Positions 54,528 through 63,991 of a DNA stretch of 64,000 nucleotides are shown here, piece by piece. Positions within the stretch are counted from its first letter, which is position 1. Each line of letters starts with the position of its first letter. This DNA is from Neptunomonas japonica DSM 18939. GTDB lineage: Bacteria; Pseudomonadota; Gammaproteobacteria; Pseudomonadales; Balneatricaceae. The position numbers were made by a program, and so were the translations under genes. Under the pieces are notes generated by a model. It was given only the letters and a program-made list of their open reading frames with translations. It had not been told where the DNA came from and did no database searches. The stretch spans positions 123,435 through 187,434 of the forward strand of contig NZ_KE383915.1 of assembly GCF_000422765.1 (NCBI RefSeq). The letters run 5' to 3'.

Positions 54528-56090
54528 TCAAATAATACTACGTACTTTTAACTGTTCTACTAACTTCAGACGTTGAACTTTACCTGATGGCCCTTTGGGT
54601 AAGTCTTCAAAGAAATAAATGTTTCGCGGTGTTTTTATTTTCCCTAATTTTTCAAAACAAAAGTTTAGAAGCTCTTTTTCTGATACATCCGAATCATTTT
54701 TAATTACCACACACGCAATAACTTCTTGTCCATAGTGCTCATCATCGATTCCCACTGCTCCAGCTTCAACAACACTTGGGTGAGAATATAAAGCATCATC
54801 AATTTCACGTGGTGCGATGTTCTCTCCCCCTTTAATAATGAGTTCTTTCAATCGTCCCGTTACAAAGACAAACCCATCTTCATCCTGTTTTGCTAAATCT
54901 CCTGTATGTAACCAGCCATCTGCTTCCAGTGCTTCGTTGGTTGCTTCAATATTCTTATAATAGCCGCGCATGACACAGTCACCACGTACCATTAACTCTC
55001 CTTCTGTATTTGCCGGTTGAGTATTCCCCTGCTCATCAATCACTTTGATTTGAGTACCAAAAGCGATACCTGGTGAACCATATTTGTTCTTCTTAGGTGG
55101 CATAGGGTTAGATAGAATTTGCGCCGATGTTTCCGTCAAGCCCATCGTTTCCACAATAGGGACACCAAACTTCTGTTCAAACCCTGCGTGCAATGAAGGC
55201 GGTAACGCCGCAGACGCTGATCGCCCAAAGCGGACTTTATTGAGCGTTGTTTTCAATGCCGTACCGCTGAGCTTCCCTTCGTGATGCATCAAGTATGAGA
55301 TGATCGTTGGCACAACACTGAACCAGGTTACATCATAGTCAATTACCCAACTCCAAAACGATGACACACTAAAACTATGAGGCAAAACTAGGCTACCACC
55401 ACTAGCAAGCGGAGCCATTATCGTTACACACTGAGCATTGATATGGCATAAAGGCAACACACACAAAGTTCGGTCCTGCGCAGTCAACTCATGTGCTTGA
55501 GCCGTATTCATCCCCCCTGCCAACAGGTTAGTATTCGTCAGAATCACTCCTTTAGGGCGTCCTGTTGTGCCTGAGGTATACATCAGCAAACCATCATCAC
55601 ATCCGGCAACCTCGGCCTGAACACCTTCATCTGCCGGTACCACCGGCCATTTTGGCCCCTGATCAATATCCGATTCGATAATAGTAATGACACGACCTAA
55701 GGTCGAAGCGGCTTTTTCTACTTGCTCGCGATACTGCTGCGAGACAAATACCACTGTCGTATCGGAATGCTCCAATACATAACCTATCTGATCTTGCCCT
55801 GCTGCCGGATTCAAAGGTGATGAGATACAACCGCTATATAACGTAGCTAAAAACAACTCCAGACTTGTCTGGCCGTTTTCCATCATGAATGAAATGGTAT
55901 CACCCTTGCCTAGCCCCAGAGATCTGAAATAACGGCTGTGCTGTTGGGCAGCGTCCTGTAGTTGACCGTAGTTTAATTGCTTACCTGTTTCGGGAAAGAC
56001 AACAAACGGTTGCTCGGCCTGCTCCAGAGCAAAGCGGTCAATAACAGCACGAATCGAATCTGCTGGAGGTATGTAAGAGATAGGTTTCAT
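54528..56090 (-). CDS. sauT: AMP-forming acid-CoA ligase, probable sulfoacetate-CoA ligase SauT
   Basis: The 520-residue adenylate-forming enzyme has the P-loop-like LLMYTSGTTGRPKGV, the GLTETSAQI A5 motif, HTGDLAKQDEDGF, and the hinge and catalytic Lys region GRLKELIIKGGENIAPREID...GPSGKVQR. It activates a carboxylic acid to its CoA thioester. It overlaps the acylating aldehyde dehydrogenase gene by four bases. Ligase plus acylating dehydrogenase plus an acid transporter is the SauT-SauS logic of sulfoacetate breakdown (known from Cupriavidus necator), but other short acids cannot be excluded. Confidence 0.7.
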   Translation of the reverse strand: MKPISYIPPADSIRAVIDRFALEQAEQPFVVFPETGKQLNYGQLQDAAQQHSRYFRSLGLGKGDTISFMMENGQTSLELFLATLYSGCISSPLNPAAGQDQIGYVLEHSDTTVVFVSQQYREQVEKAASTLGRVITIIESDIDQGPKWPVVPADEGVQAEVAGCDDGLLMYTSGTTGRPKGVILTNTNLLAGGMNTAQAHELTAQDRTLCVLPLCHINAQCVTIMAPLASGGSLVLPHSFSVSSFWSWVIDYDVTWFSVVPTIISYLMHHEGKLSGTALKTTLNKVRFGRSASAALPPSLHAGFEQKFGVPIVETMGLTETSAQILSNPMPPKKNKYGSPGIAFGTQIKVIDEQGNTQPANTEGELMVRGDCVMRGYYKNIEATNEALEADGWLHTGDLAKQDEDGFVFVTGRLKELIIKGGENIAPREIDDALYSHPSVVEAGAVGIDDEHYGQEVIACVVIKNDSDVSEKELLNFCFEKLGKIKTPRNIYFFEDLPKGPSGKVQRLKLVEQLKVRSII

Positions 56091-57493
56091 AATTGATACT
56101 TCCTCTTATAATCAGAAAAGATGTCCTCTGCAGTCACTTCACAAGGTGGAATAGTGTTTACCACTCGCGTGATATTCATATACTGCTTATAGTGCACATT
56201 CTCATCAGTGATATTACCGCCCCACGTACCACACCCCATGGAAAGAGAGAACGGCAAACCATTTTCAAAACTACCTCCGGTTGCAAAACAATGAGGCTGG
56301 TTAACAATAACTCGGCATACTGACATCTCTAGCCCGAGCTCTTGTGGGCGGCTACTGTCCTGCGTGTGAATACCCAGCGAGTGCCCTTTACCTTGGTGCT
56401 CCAGTACTCGGCTAGCCAGCTGCTTGGCTTCATTAAAATCTCGAGCACGATAGACAGTGAGTACTAGTGACATTTTTTCACCACAAAACGGCGCGTCAGC
56501 TCCAATTTCCGTTTCTGTCACCATCAGAAAGTCGCTTTCAGCAAGCCCAGCCCGTGTCAGTCCAGCGACACCACAGACACTCTTTACAGGCTTTGCAAGC
56601 ACCTCACGGTTCAAGTGCCCCTCATGCCACATGGCATCTTGCAGCTGTTGTTTCTCATCTGCATTTAATAGTGCAGCATTAACATTGCCCAGCTGCGCCA
56701 TCATGGCATCGTACACTTCATCTACAATAATCAGACTATTTTCAGAGGAACAACTCGTAGAGTTATCAAAGGTTTTAGAGGCTTTAATTTTATTGGCGGC
56801 GTCTGCAAGATCAGCCGTTTCATCAATAATAACAGTGACATTACCCGCACCCACTCCATAAGCGGGTGTACCGCTGGTATAGGCCGCTCGTACATTATTT
56901 TGTGAACCCGTACATACCACCAGATCCACCTGTTTAAGCATTTCAGCACTGAGCGCTTTACTCACGGGCGAAGGGAGTTGCTGGACTAAATCACGAGGCG
57001 CCCCTACGCGATCAAGCTCTGCGTGTATTAACGTGAGCAACCGCGTACAAGATGGCTGCCCTTTTGGCGATGGCGCTAAGATAATTGCATTACCACACTT
57101 GAGCGCATTTAACGTGTTATTCATCGGCGTAGCTATCGGGTTAGTCGAAGGCACAATCACTCCAACAACGCCTGCGGGGCGGCCAATTTCTACTAAGCCT
57201 TTCTCTGGAATTTTGCGAATAACACCCACGGTTTTAGCTTCTTGTAAATCTCTCAAAAGGCCGAGTGTTTTACGGTGATTCTTAATCACCTTATCTTTAA
57301 CATTTCCAAGACCGGTCTCTTCTACCGCAAGAACTGAGAGTCTCTCGTTATTATCTGGATTAATAATTGCCCACGCCGCTGCAATAACGACCTCATCCAC
57401 CTGAGATTGCGAATAGCCTGCCAATATGAGCTGAGCCTTACGCGCGCGATCAACTAACTCCGCTACCTGAGCCTTTTCATTTGTTGCTGTCAT
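56087..57493 (-). CDS. sauS: CoA-acylating aldehyde dehydrogenase, probable sulfoacetaldehyde dehydrogenase SauS
   Basis: I start at the ATG at 57493 (MTATNEKAQ), with GGAG 7 bases upstream; the frame is open ten codons more. The 468-residue protein is of the EutE/AdhE-N-like acylating class: GVVGVIVPSTNPIATPMNN, APSPKGQPSC, GAGNVTVIID and the catalytic Cys in FDNSTSCSSEN. It would reduce an acyl-CoA to the aldehyde with NAD(P)H. Coupled to the ligase gene and downstream of TctABC, sulfoacetyl-CoA to sulfoacetaldehyde is the best-fitting reaction. No xsc is present to take the product further. Confidence 0.75.
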   Translation of the reverse strand: MTATNEKAQVAELVDRARKAQLILAGYSQSQVDEVVIAAAWAIINPDNNERLSVLAVEETGLGNVKDKVIKNHRKTLGLLRDLQEAKTVGVIRKIPEKGLVEIGRPAGVVGVIVPSTNPIATPMNNTLNALKCGNAIILAPSPKGQPSCTRLLTLIHAELDRVGAPRDLVQQLPSPVSKALSAEMLKQVDLVVCTGSQNNVRAAYTSGTPAYGVGAGNVTVIIDETADLADAANKIKASKTFDNSTSCSSENSLIIVDEVYDAMMAQLGNVNAALLNADEKQQLQDAMWHEGHLNREVLAKPVKSVCGVAGLTRAGLAESDFLMVTETEIGADAPFCGEKMSLVLTVYRARDFNEAKQLASRVLEHQGKGHSLGIHTQDSSRPQELGLEMSVCRVIVNQPHCFATGGSFENGLPFSLSMGCGTWGGNITDENVHYKQYMNITRVVNTIPPCEVTAEDIFSDYKRKYQL

Positions 57494-57546
57494 AACTGGT
57501 CTCCAAAGATATATATAATTCACACATAAATGATATAGATCTTATA

Positions 57547-57560
57547 ACTCATACATATGA
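57547..57560. promoter_or_regulatory. Candidate GntR operator upstream of sauS
   Basis: ACTCATA starts here, and TCATA-CA-TATGA (57549-57560) is a perfect inverted repeat. ACTCATA also starts boxes upstream of uspA (61444-61450) and gntR (62626-62632). Near those, inverted repeats of the same kind are TCATATA-N7-TATATGA and ATATCA-A-TGATAT. Three copies of a similar palindrome around one regulator suggest its binding sites. Confidence 0.45.
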
Positions 57561-57655
57561 TTAGAATAGATATACGAACGGCGTCTCTTGATAGATAAAT
57601 CTTCATTTATATCAGGGAACCGTCCGTAGCTTACGGACAGAAAATAGCGGCTAGC

Positions 57656-58648
57656 CTACTTCTTAAGATCAGCCAAAAGCTCTTTTAGATAGACTTCGCG
57701 TTCTTTCCACATTTTAATGACCTCTTCTCGGCTCAGCACGCGCACAGGAGAACCAGCTGCAGACATTTTCTTCGTTGTTTTATTATCTTCAAACATCAAA
57801 GGAACACGCTGAGACAAATAACTTAGCACCTCAGGAGGCGTCCCTTTTCTTGCCATAATTCCACGAAAGTTAACACTTGAGTCATCAACATTGACGCCTT
57901 TTTCCATAAACGTGGGCACATCCGGCAAGAACTTAGTGTTACGTTGTAAGTCAGCTACAGCAAGAATTTTCACGCTATCTTTATTTCTGAAAGCGTCTGA
58001 CAGATTATTAAAACCAGCCTTAACCTGGCCACCCATCACACTTTTCATTGCAGGCGTTCCACCTTTGTGCGGGATATACGTCATCTTTAGGCCGCTTTCC
58101 TTGGCGAATTGTAAGAAAGCGATATGATGCCCCACATATAAACCAGCACCGGAGAAAGTTACTTTCTTAGGGTTCTCCTTAGCAAAGCTCATTAAGTCTT
58201 CCAGTGTATTAAAAGGGCTGTCTTTACCTACCACCAGTACTGCTGGATCTGCTCCCCAATTAGCAATCGGCTCTAAATTGTCGATGTTGTATTTAGTCTT
58301 AAAAACAATCGACTGTGCGATAAAATGTGGCACGTTATAGGCCGCTAATTCATAGCCATTTTTCTTCGCTTTAGATGCATAGAAATCCCAACCAATTTTA
58401 CCACCGGCTCCTGGTTTATTAAGAATAACCATGGGCTGCCCCAAGTAACTCTCATTACCAGCAAGCATGGTGACAATGCGGGCCTGAAAATCAGTTGCTC
58501 CACCTGGCGAATATGAAACCACCATGCTGACAGGCCTTTCAGGAAAGGCATCGGCCTGTACCATTTGAGGTAGAGATAATACACTCGCAACACCCAGTGC
58601 TGTCAGGGTTTTAGTGGCCAGTTTTCTGGACATTTTAGAACTAAACAT
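57656..58648 (-). CDS. tctC: Tripartite tricarboxylate transporter receptor, TctC family
   Basis: The ATG at 58648 has GAGGAG 6 bases upstream. A signal peptide of about 32 residues (ending VQADA) is followed by a TctC/BugD-type binding protein: ERPVSMVVSYSPGGATDFQAR, the NKPGAGGKIGWD motif, and YIPHKGGTPAMKSVMGGQV. It catches the carboxylate in the periplasm for TctAB. It lies between tctB and sauS in one direction, so its ligand is probably the ligase substrate. Confidence 0.92.
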   Translation of the reverse strand: MFSSKMSRKLATKTLTALGVASVLSLPQMVQADAFPERPVSMVVSYSPGGATDFQARIVTMLAGNESYLGQPMVILNKPGAGGKIGWDFYASKAKKNGYELAAYNVPHFIAQSIVFKTKYNIDNLEPIANWGADPAVLVVGKDSPFNTLEDLMSFAKENPKKVTFSGAGLYVGHHIAFLQFAKESGLKMTYIPHKGGTPAMKSVMGGQVKAGFNNLSDAFRNKDSVKILAVADLQRNTKFLPDVPTFMEKGVNVDDSSVNFRGIMARKGTPPEVLSYLSQRVPLMFEDNKTTKKMSAAGSPVRVLSREEVIKMWKEREVYLKELLADLKK

Positions 58649-58720
58649 AGCTAACTCCTCGTCAAGATTGACGTTAATTATTTTTATTGACGCTAGTTGG
58701 TAATTCCATTTTTCTTCTGA

Positions 58721-59221
58721 CTATATGAACCAGGCAGAAGGGGCTTGTAACTGCAATAAAACTGAGAATATAAGGTAGATGACTCCCGTGAAGATTAACG
58801 CGATTAAAGCACTTTTGAATAAGGTGCGGCTTCTTGGTCTATGGGGTGTGTAGATAACCGTAATCAGCAAAAAAGTGATGAACGATGTTGTATACAAGCC
58901 CACGATATCTGCAAAGTATAAGTAACAGAAAATAGTGATAAACATCGGTATCAGGCGTACCGTGTCAGGCCAGCGTGACGGGTTGCCCTCACCTACAATG
59001 CCAAACATCCACCGCCATAAGAAACTTGCTATCTCCTTCAGCCAATTCAGCAGGTCCCCATCAGAGATCAATAAAACAAAGGCAAAAGCTAATAGAAAAT
59101 ACGCCAATAAGTTAGGGAAGAAATACGCCTCTTCGCCATATTCAACATTACTTCCTAGTACAAGAAGAATCAGTGCAAGCAATACACCACCAATAGCCGT
59201 TAAACGTTTTGATAACATCAT
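58721..59221 (-). CDS. tctB: TctB-family small membrane subunit
   Basis: This 166-residue protein has four to five hydrophobic helices, a typical small TTT subunit (AIGGVLLALILLVLGS, ending in a VIYLIFSVLLQLQAP helix). It starts inside the tctA stop (ATGA-type overlap). In such transporters TctB supports the TctA channel, and both are driven by proton or sodium gradients. Confidence 0.85.
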   Translation of the reverse strand: MMLSKRLTAIGGVLLALILLVLGSNVEYGEEAYFFPNLLAYFLLAFAFVLLISDGDLLNWLKEIASFLWRWMFGIVGEGNPSRWPDTVRLIPMFITIFCYLYFADIVGLYTTSFITFLLITVIYTPHRPRSRTLFKSALIALIFTGVIYLIFSVLLQLQAPSAWFI

Positions 59222-60765
59222 CAGACTCCTTCTTGTTCTGCACGGTAGTCAGCATCATTTTGCTGAGCGGTGCGCTGCTGTTTCTTTTGCTTAAGCTCAC
59301 TGTAGGCGCTATACACAATAGACATAGCAACAACACCAACAAGAACAATATTAAGCGGACCACCAAAGAAGTAGGTAAACGAGCCTTCCCCTACCTCTGC
59401 AATCATTTGCCCCTGAAGGAAGTTACTTTCTGCAATGGGCCCCAAGATAATGCCAAGAACTACTGGTGATGGGCTAAAACCAATTTTAGAAGCAAAGTAC
59501 ATCACAACACCCAGAGTCATCATGACGAAAACATCTGAAAAGCTATTCTGTACACTAAAAGTACCAAATACAGCCAACACGGTAATTGCCGCGGCCATGT
59601 AGAACTCTGGAATATCCATAACAAAACGGCTATAACGTGCGATCATAATACCGAACACACACATCAGCAGCTGGCCAACTAACAAAGAGTTGATGAAGGT
59701 CCAAACCACAGGAGCGTGCTCTGTAAATAACGCAGGCCCTGGAAATAATCCATGAATCAGCAAACCACCCAACAACACAGCGGCGGTAGGCGAACCGGGA
59801 ACGCTCAATGTGAGCAACGGAACCAGAGAAGGTCCAACCATGGCGTTATTCGCCGATTCTGCAGCAATCACACCCGCAGGCTCACCTTTACCAAACATCT
59901 CCTTATTACGGCTCAATTTTTTGGTTTGATCATAAGCCACAAGCCCTGCTATCTGCCCACCAGCACCCGGAATCAGGCCAACCAAAACACCGATAAAACT
60001 CCCTACAACCAAGGCTTTCCAACGCTGTAGAGTTTCTTTAACAGATGTCATAACGCTTTGTGTTTCCATCGCAAATTTCTGTACGCCACCCGGCATCATT
60101 TGCGGTGTCAGCATAGAAAGAACCTGGGGAATAGCAAACAGCCCTACTAGCGCTGCAATAATATTAATCCCACCACCTAGGTGCTCACTGTAATTAAAAC
60201 GCTCTACACCTAGCACAGGGTCATAGCCAATGGTTGAGATCCACAGGCCGACAAATCCCGAGAACAACCCCTTCACAACAGAACCGCTGCCTAAGGTACC
60301 GATCACGGTAACACCCAATATAGCAACCCAGAACAAATGAGAAGGACCAAAACCCAGCGCCCATTCAGACAGCGTAGGCGTAAAGAAGATCAGAACGAAC
60401 ACTCCGATCACACCACCAACAAAAGAAGAGATAAAACAGTAATGCAGTGCGGAAGTCGCCTTACCTTGTTTGGCAAGCGGGTTACCATCCAGTGTCGTGG
60501 CTATATTAGCTGGGGCTCCCGGAATACTTAACAGGATAGCACTAACTGCCCCCCCTGCTACTGTAGACGTATATGCAGCGCCGAGCAGAATTAAGCCTGT
60601 AGCAGGCTCCATATGAAAGGTAAAAGGAATCAACAAGGCGACCGCCATTGTTGGGCTTAAGCCTGGTGTAGCACCTAATATCAGGCCACCTACGGTGCCT
60701 AATACAAGAATCATGAAGTTCCAGGGAGTAAATACTTCCGGGAGGTATTGCAGAAACTCTAACAT
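59221..60765 (-). CDS. tctA: TctA-family large membrane subunit
   Basis: The 514-residue protein has 11-12 membrane helices and the TctA hallmarks GLILGATPGLSPTMAVALLIPFTF and LIGLIPGAGGQIAG-like sequence (VGLIPGAGGQIAGLVAYDQ), with ESANNAMVGPSLVPLLTLSVPGSPTAAVLLG. It is the main channel of the tripartite tricarboxylate transporter. AGGG lies about 10 bases before the ATG. It starts the tctA-tctB-tctC-sauS-sauT series. Confidence 0.95.
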   Translation of the reverse strand: MLEFLQYLPEVFTPWNFMILVLGTVGGLILGATPGLSPTMAVALLIPFTFHMEPATGLILLGAAYTSTVAGGAVSAILLSIPGAPANIATTLDGNPLAKQGKATSALHYCFISSFVGGVIGVFVLIFFTPTLSEWALGFGPSHLFWVAILGVTVIGTLGSGSVVKGLFSGFVGLWISTIGYDPVLGVERFNYSEHLGGGINIIAALVGLFAIPQVLSMLTPQMMPGGVQKFAMETQSVMTSVKETLQRWKALVVGSFIGVLVGLIPGAGGQIAGLVAYDQTKKLSRNKEMFGKGEPAGVIAAESANNAMVGPSLVPLLTLSVPGSPTAAVLLGGLLIHGLFPGPALFTEHAPVVWTFINSLLVGQLLMCVFGIMIARYSRFVMDIPEFYMAAAITVLAVFGTFSVQNSFSDVFVMMTLGVVMYFASKIGFSPSPVVLGIILGPIAESNFLQGQMIAEVGEGSFTYFFGGPLNIVLVGVVAMSIVYSAYSELKQKKQQRTAQQNDADYRAEQEGV

Positions 60766-60951
60766 CGTTGATCACCCTTGCGCTTAACTTCTACTCGAAT
60801 TGAATAGGTTATCGCTGCTATTGTTATTTTCATTTATGGGCATAGGTGATGAGTATTTTTTACGTGGGTAGCAAAAACTCACACTATTAAACTCTTCTTT
60901 TTAAACACTCCTGTAAAATAATTAACAATCTCATTGTTAGCTCTGACCACC

Positions 60952-61395
60952 CTACTTCACTATCAATAAACTAATTTCAGAGATGTCGGTCACCTTACGT
61001 GAAATGCTGCCTATCAATGCTCCCTCGAATTTACCGAGTCCTCTCGTACCTAATACGATCAGATCTGCCGACTGCCTTTTAGCTTCTTTCACTATTGAGC
61101 TTGCCGGATCACCATTTAAGATAACCGTATCCAGACTTTCTACATCAAAGGTTTTAACAATCTCGACCGCATTAGCAACGATCTCCTGACCAACACCTTC
61201 CAGTGCGGCATATCTTACTTTGGCTAGGTCATCTTCTTTAATATAACGCTGTAGTTCTTCGGGTATTTTCATTGGCCGAATAACATGTAGTAACAGCAAT
61301 TTTGCACCCAATCTACTCACTAGTTCAGCGGCAACTTTCACTGCAGCCAGAGAAGACTCAGACCCATCTACAGCAACACATATCTTTTTATACAT
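60952..61395 (-). CDS. Universal stress protein UspA family
   Basis: The 147-residue Usp domain has the ATP-binding pattern near the end (VLGTRGLGKFEGALIGSISRKV, a G-x2-G-x-n-G-S pattern). It stands 190 bases before tctA on the same strand. Usp genes beside TRAP or TTT transporter genes for organic acids are common. A candidate GntR site lies 50 bases upstream. Confidence 0.9.
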   Translation of the reverse strand: MYKKICVAVDGSESSLAAVKVAAELVSRLGAKLLLLHVIRPMKIPEELQRYIKEDDLAKVRYAALEGVGQEIVANAVEIVKTFDVESLDTVILNGDPASSIVKEAKRQSADLIVLGTRGLGKFEGALIGSISRKVTDISEISLLIVK

Positions 61396-61886
61396 TTGTT
61401 AAGCCCCTCGTTGTGAGGTGATGATATCGCACCCAATAATCTAACTCATATACATGTGTTATATGACATGAATGATATTAAATAATTTCCTCGTCCTGTC
61501 AAGTATAAATATTGAGCAAGCAACACTGACACCGTCATAAATTAAGAGTGCGTATGCCTGCAGATAGTTTCAGCACTTGAAAAAAGTCAACTTAAAAATG
61601 ATGTTATATCTTTGATTATTAAGACATTGATCTAATAAAAAGCACACATGATAATAGACAAACCTATTATAGAATTAATGCCTAATAACGAATTTTTATG
61701 AACTTATTAGGCAGATACTAATTATGAAATGGGGAGGTTTTAGCTAAAAATCTTACTTTTACGAGAGCAAATAGGTTGAAGTTCTTACCGAAGGGGTCAT
61801 AGGAATACTTTTAGAAAAGTATAAAAAAGGATCTGCATATTCTAAAAAGATAATAAAAACTAAGAATATGCAGATTAAATCTGTGA
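61396..61886. other. 490-base AT-rich gap between gntR and uspA
   Basis: It holds a candidate GntR box (ACTCATA, 61444-61450, within TCATATA-N7-TATATGA) and the gntR terminator (61822-61875). No convincing gene was found in the rest, which is AT-rich. Confidence 0.6.
61822..61875 (-). terminator. Rho-independent terminator of gntR
   Basis: ATCTGCATATTCT (61831-61843) pairs perfectly with AGAATATGCAGAT (61863-61875) around 19 bases. On the minus strand CCTTTTTT follows. It lies directly after the gntR stop, so gntR is a unit separate from uspA-tct. Confidence 0.85.
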
Positions 61887-62612
61887 CTAACGTATTTCAG
61901 CCTTATAACTAAACTTATCTGCGCGACCCACTGTTTTGCGGTATTCAATCATCTTGTTATGTCGACTATAGGTATGTCTTATCAACACAATAACAGGAGA
62001 CTTTTCTGGGATACCTAACAGTTGAGCTGTTTGCTTATCTGCAATGTCAGCAGTCAACGTCTCTTCGGCACGCACCACCGGTACTGCATATTTCTCAACC
62101 ACGAGAGCATACATCAAATCGGGAATATGGACGTCTTCGCTCTCCATACCTGGCACCACTTCAGGACACCACCAGCAATGCTCTATTAAAATAGGTAACT
62201 CAAGAACATAACCACAACGCTGAATATAAAGCAGCTCAGAATTCGGCTCATAACCCAGTTGATGGCAGATATTTTTAGGGCCTACTTTCAGCTCACGCTC
62301 GCTTACTTCTTTGCGTATACGCACACCTTTACCGGAAGCGTCGCCATAGGAGAAAAATCGAAATAAGCTGTTATTGAAATTGATCGTGGAAACGTATGTT
62401 CCTTTACCTTGATGACGATAAAGGCGGTTCTCGCTTACCAAGTTCTCGATCGCCTTTTTCACAGTACCCTGACTCACTCCTAGCAATAAGGCCAATTGGG
62501 GCTCTGATGGAATCAAGTCACCAGGAATTAACCGACCTTCATCAATATCATTAAGAATATGACTTTCAACACGTTTGTATAATGGGATATGTCTATTATC
62601 AAACTGATTCAT
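61887..62612 (-). CDS. GntR-family regulator, HutC-type with UTRA domain
   Basis: I use the ATG at 62612 (MNQFDNRHIPLYKRVESHIL); a GTG at 62627 would add five residues but overlaps a candidate operator. The N-terminal winged helix (LIPSEPQLALLLGVSQGTVKKAIENLV) is followed by a UTRA ligand domain (LLYIQRCGYVLELPILIEHCWW; PEKSPVIVLIRHTYSRHNKMIEYRKTV). As the first regulator beside uspA-tctABC-sauST, it probably senses a pathway compound and represses that unit and itself. This role is inferred from context. Confidence 0.85.
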   Translation of the reverse strand: MNQFDNRHIPLYKRVESHILNDIDEGRLIPGDLIPSEPQLALLLGVSQGTVKKAIENLVSENRLYRHQGKGTYVSTINFNNSLFRFFSYGDASGKGVRIRKEVSERELKVGPKNICHQLGYEPNSELLYIQRCGYVLELPILIEHCWWCPEVVPGMESEDVHIPDLMYALVVEKYAVPVVRAEETLTADIADKQTAQLLGIPEKSPVIVLIRHTYSRHNKMIEYRKTVGRADKFSYKAEIR

Positions 62613-62683
62613 TAGAATACTTTTCACTCATATCAATGATATATAGGTTAAAAACTATAAACGAACACATGAACTCCCGCAAT

Positions 62684-63604
62684 TTACTCCGGGTTAACGC
62701 TGAGATCATACGGCGTTAACTGGTAGACATAGTAATTTAACCAGTTTGAGAACAATAAATTCCCGTGGCTACGCCATGTGTTAGCAGGCTTATTATCCGG
62801 GAGGTTCTCAGGAAAATAATTAACGGGGATTATCGTATCAATTCCCGCATCTATATCTCGCCAATACTCTTGCGCTAAAGTTTCAGCTTCATACTCTGGA
62901 TGGCCTGTAACATAGACTTGGCGGCGGCACGAACTCGCCATCAGGTAAGCGCCGGCTTTATCCGAAGATGCTAGCAGGTTCAGGTCTGTATGATTAGCGA
63001 TGAAATTAACAGGAAAGTCTGCATTTCGTGAATGCGGCGCTACAAATTGGTCATCAAAACCACGCGTTAACGGCTCATGCGCCGACAGGATATTATGCTG
63101 ATACACACCCGATAACTTTTCTGATCGTGTTTGCTTTGGTAGATCATAAAGCACTTTCAGAGCGGCCTGAGCGGCCCAACATAAAAACAGTGTTGAGGTT
63201 ACATGTTGCTGCGACCACTTAATGACTTCCTGAATTTGATCCCAGTAATGTATATCTTCAAAATCGACCAAGCCTAATGGAGCACCGGTAATAATCAACC
63301 CGTCGTAGTTTTTATCTTGAACATCTTCAAAGTCACGATAAAAACTATCTAAATGCTGACGCGGGGTATTCTTACTTTCATGATTGTCGATACGCAACAA
63401 CTCAACATCCACTTGCAACGGCGTATTGGATAATAACCGGATGAGCTGATTCTCCGTCTCGATCTTTTTAGGCATCAAGTTAAGGATCATCACTTTAAGC
63501 GGTCTTACATGCTGATGTGTAGCCCGAGTTTCGGTCATCACAAAGATGTTTTCAGCCCCCAATACATCGACTGCTGGTAACAGATCAGGGATTTTTATGG
63601 GCAT
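62684..63604 (-). CDS. metA: Homoserine O-succinyltransferase
   Basis: MetA activates homoserine in methionine synthesis. The 306-residue protein starts [15 protein letters not shown]. The catalytic Cys is in [11 protein letters not shown], and the His/Glu pair is in [16 protein letters not shown]. The oxyanion loop reads TGAPLG, with the Gly-Ala-Pro-Leu form linked to succinyl-CoA use; acetyl-CoA forms have Glu at the following position. It lies 70 bases upstream of gntR on the same strand, with no terminator seen between them. Confidence 0.93.
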   Translation of the reverse strand: MPIKIPDLLPAVDVLGAENIFVMTETRATHQHVRPLKVMILNLMPKKIETENQLIRLLSNTPLQVDVELLRIDNHESKNTPRQHLDSFYRDFEDVQDKNYDGLIITGAPLGLVDFEDIHYWDQIQEVIKWSQQHVTSTLFLCWAAQAALKVLYDLPKQTRSEKLSGVYQHNILSAHEPLTRGFDDQFVAPHSRNADFPVNFIANHTDLNLLASSDKAGAYLMASSCRRQVYVTGHPEYEAETLAQEYWRDIDAGIDTIIPVNYFPENLPDNKPANTWRSHGNLLFSNWLNYYVYQLTPYDLSVNPE

Positions 63605-63850
63605 TACATATTACCTCACAAATTAATCTGTCATTAGAAGTGTTCTTGTCGACAGTAACTTAAGTTTTTTTATAGGGCTGTAAGTGATAATTATAACCCC
63701 AAATTGATACATATGAGTTATTTGACACATATCTTTTTTAACATTAACATCCGCTGCAAATCTCCACCAAATAAAAACAAAAATAGTGGTAACAACAACC
63801 GTATGAGCGGTTACACACTTTTTTAACATTTATTTATGAGGGGATCCAAC
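63605..63850. other. Upstream region of metA and of the end-of-window frame
   Basis: Divergent promoter space of about 245 bases. No known riboswitch fold or MetJ-box series was recognised. Confidence 0.4.
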
Positions 63851-63991
63851 ATGCAGAGCTCACCTGTACACCTAATTGCCAATGGCATGCGCCAAGATGC
63901 TAGTTACAAACTATTTAACACAATAATCAATTTTACCTTTTCGCTATCGAGTAAAATTGCACGCATTTTTTGTCGCAAATCTAAGGTTTAG
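63851..63991 (+). CDS. Putative 46-residue protein
   Basis: An ATG at 63851 with a strong ribosome site GAGGGG 7 bases upstream opens 46 codons to a TAG at 63989-63991. The product starts MQSSPVHLIANGMRQDASYKL, has a central FTFSLSSK stretch, and ends basic (RIFCRKSKV). No family was recognised; the call rests on the ribosome site only. Confidence 0.45.
   Translation: MQSSPVHLIANGMRQDASYKLFNTIINFTFSLSSKIARIFCRKSKV

Noticed and set aside
63623-63829. 68-codon minus-strand frame upstream of metA
   Set aside because: Intergenic AT-rich sequence without a ribosome site or family, lying in the metA promoter space.
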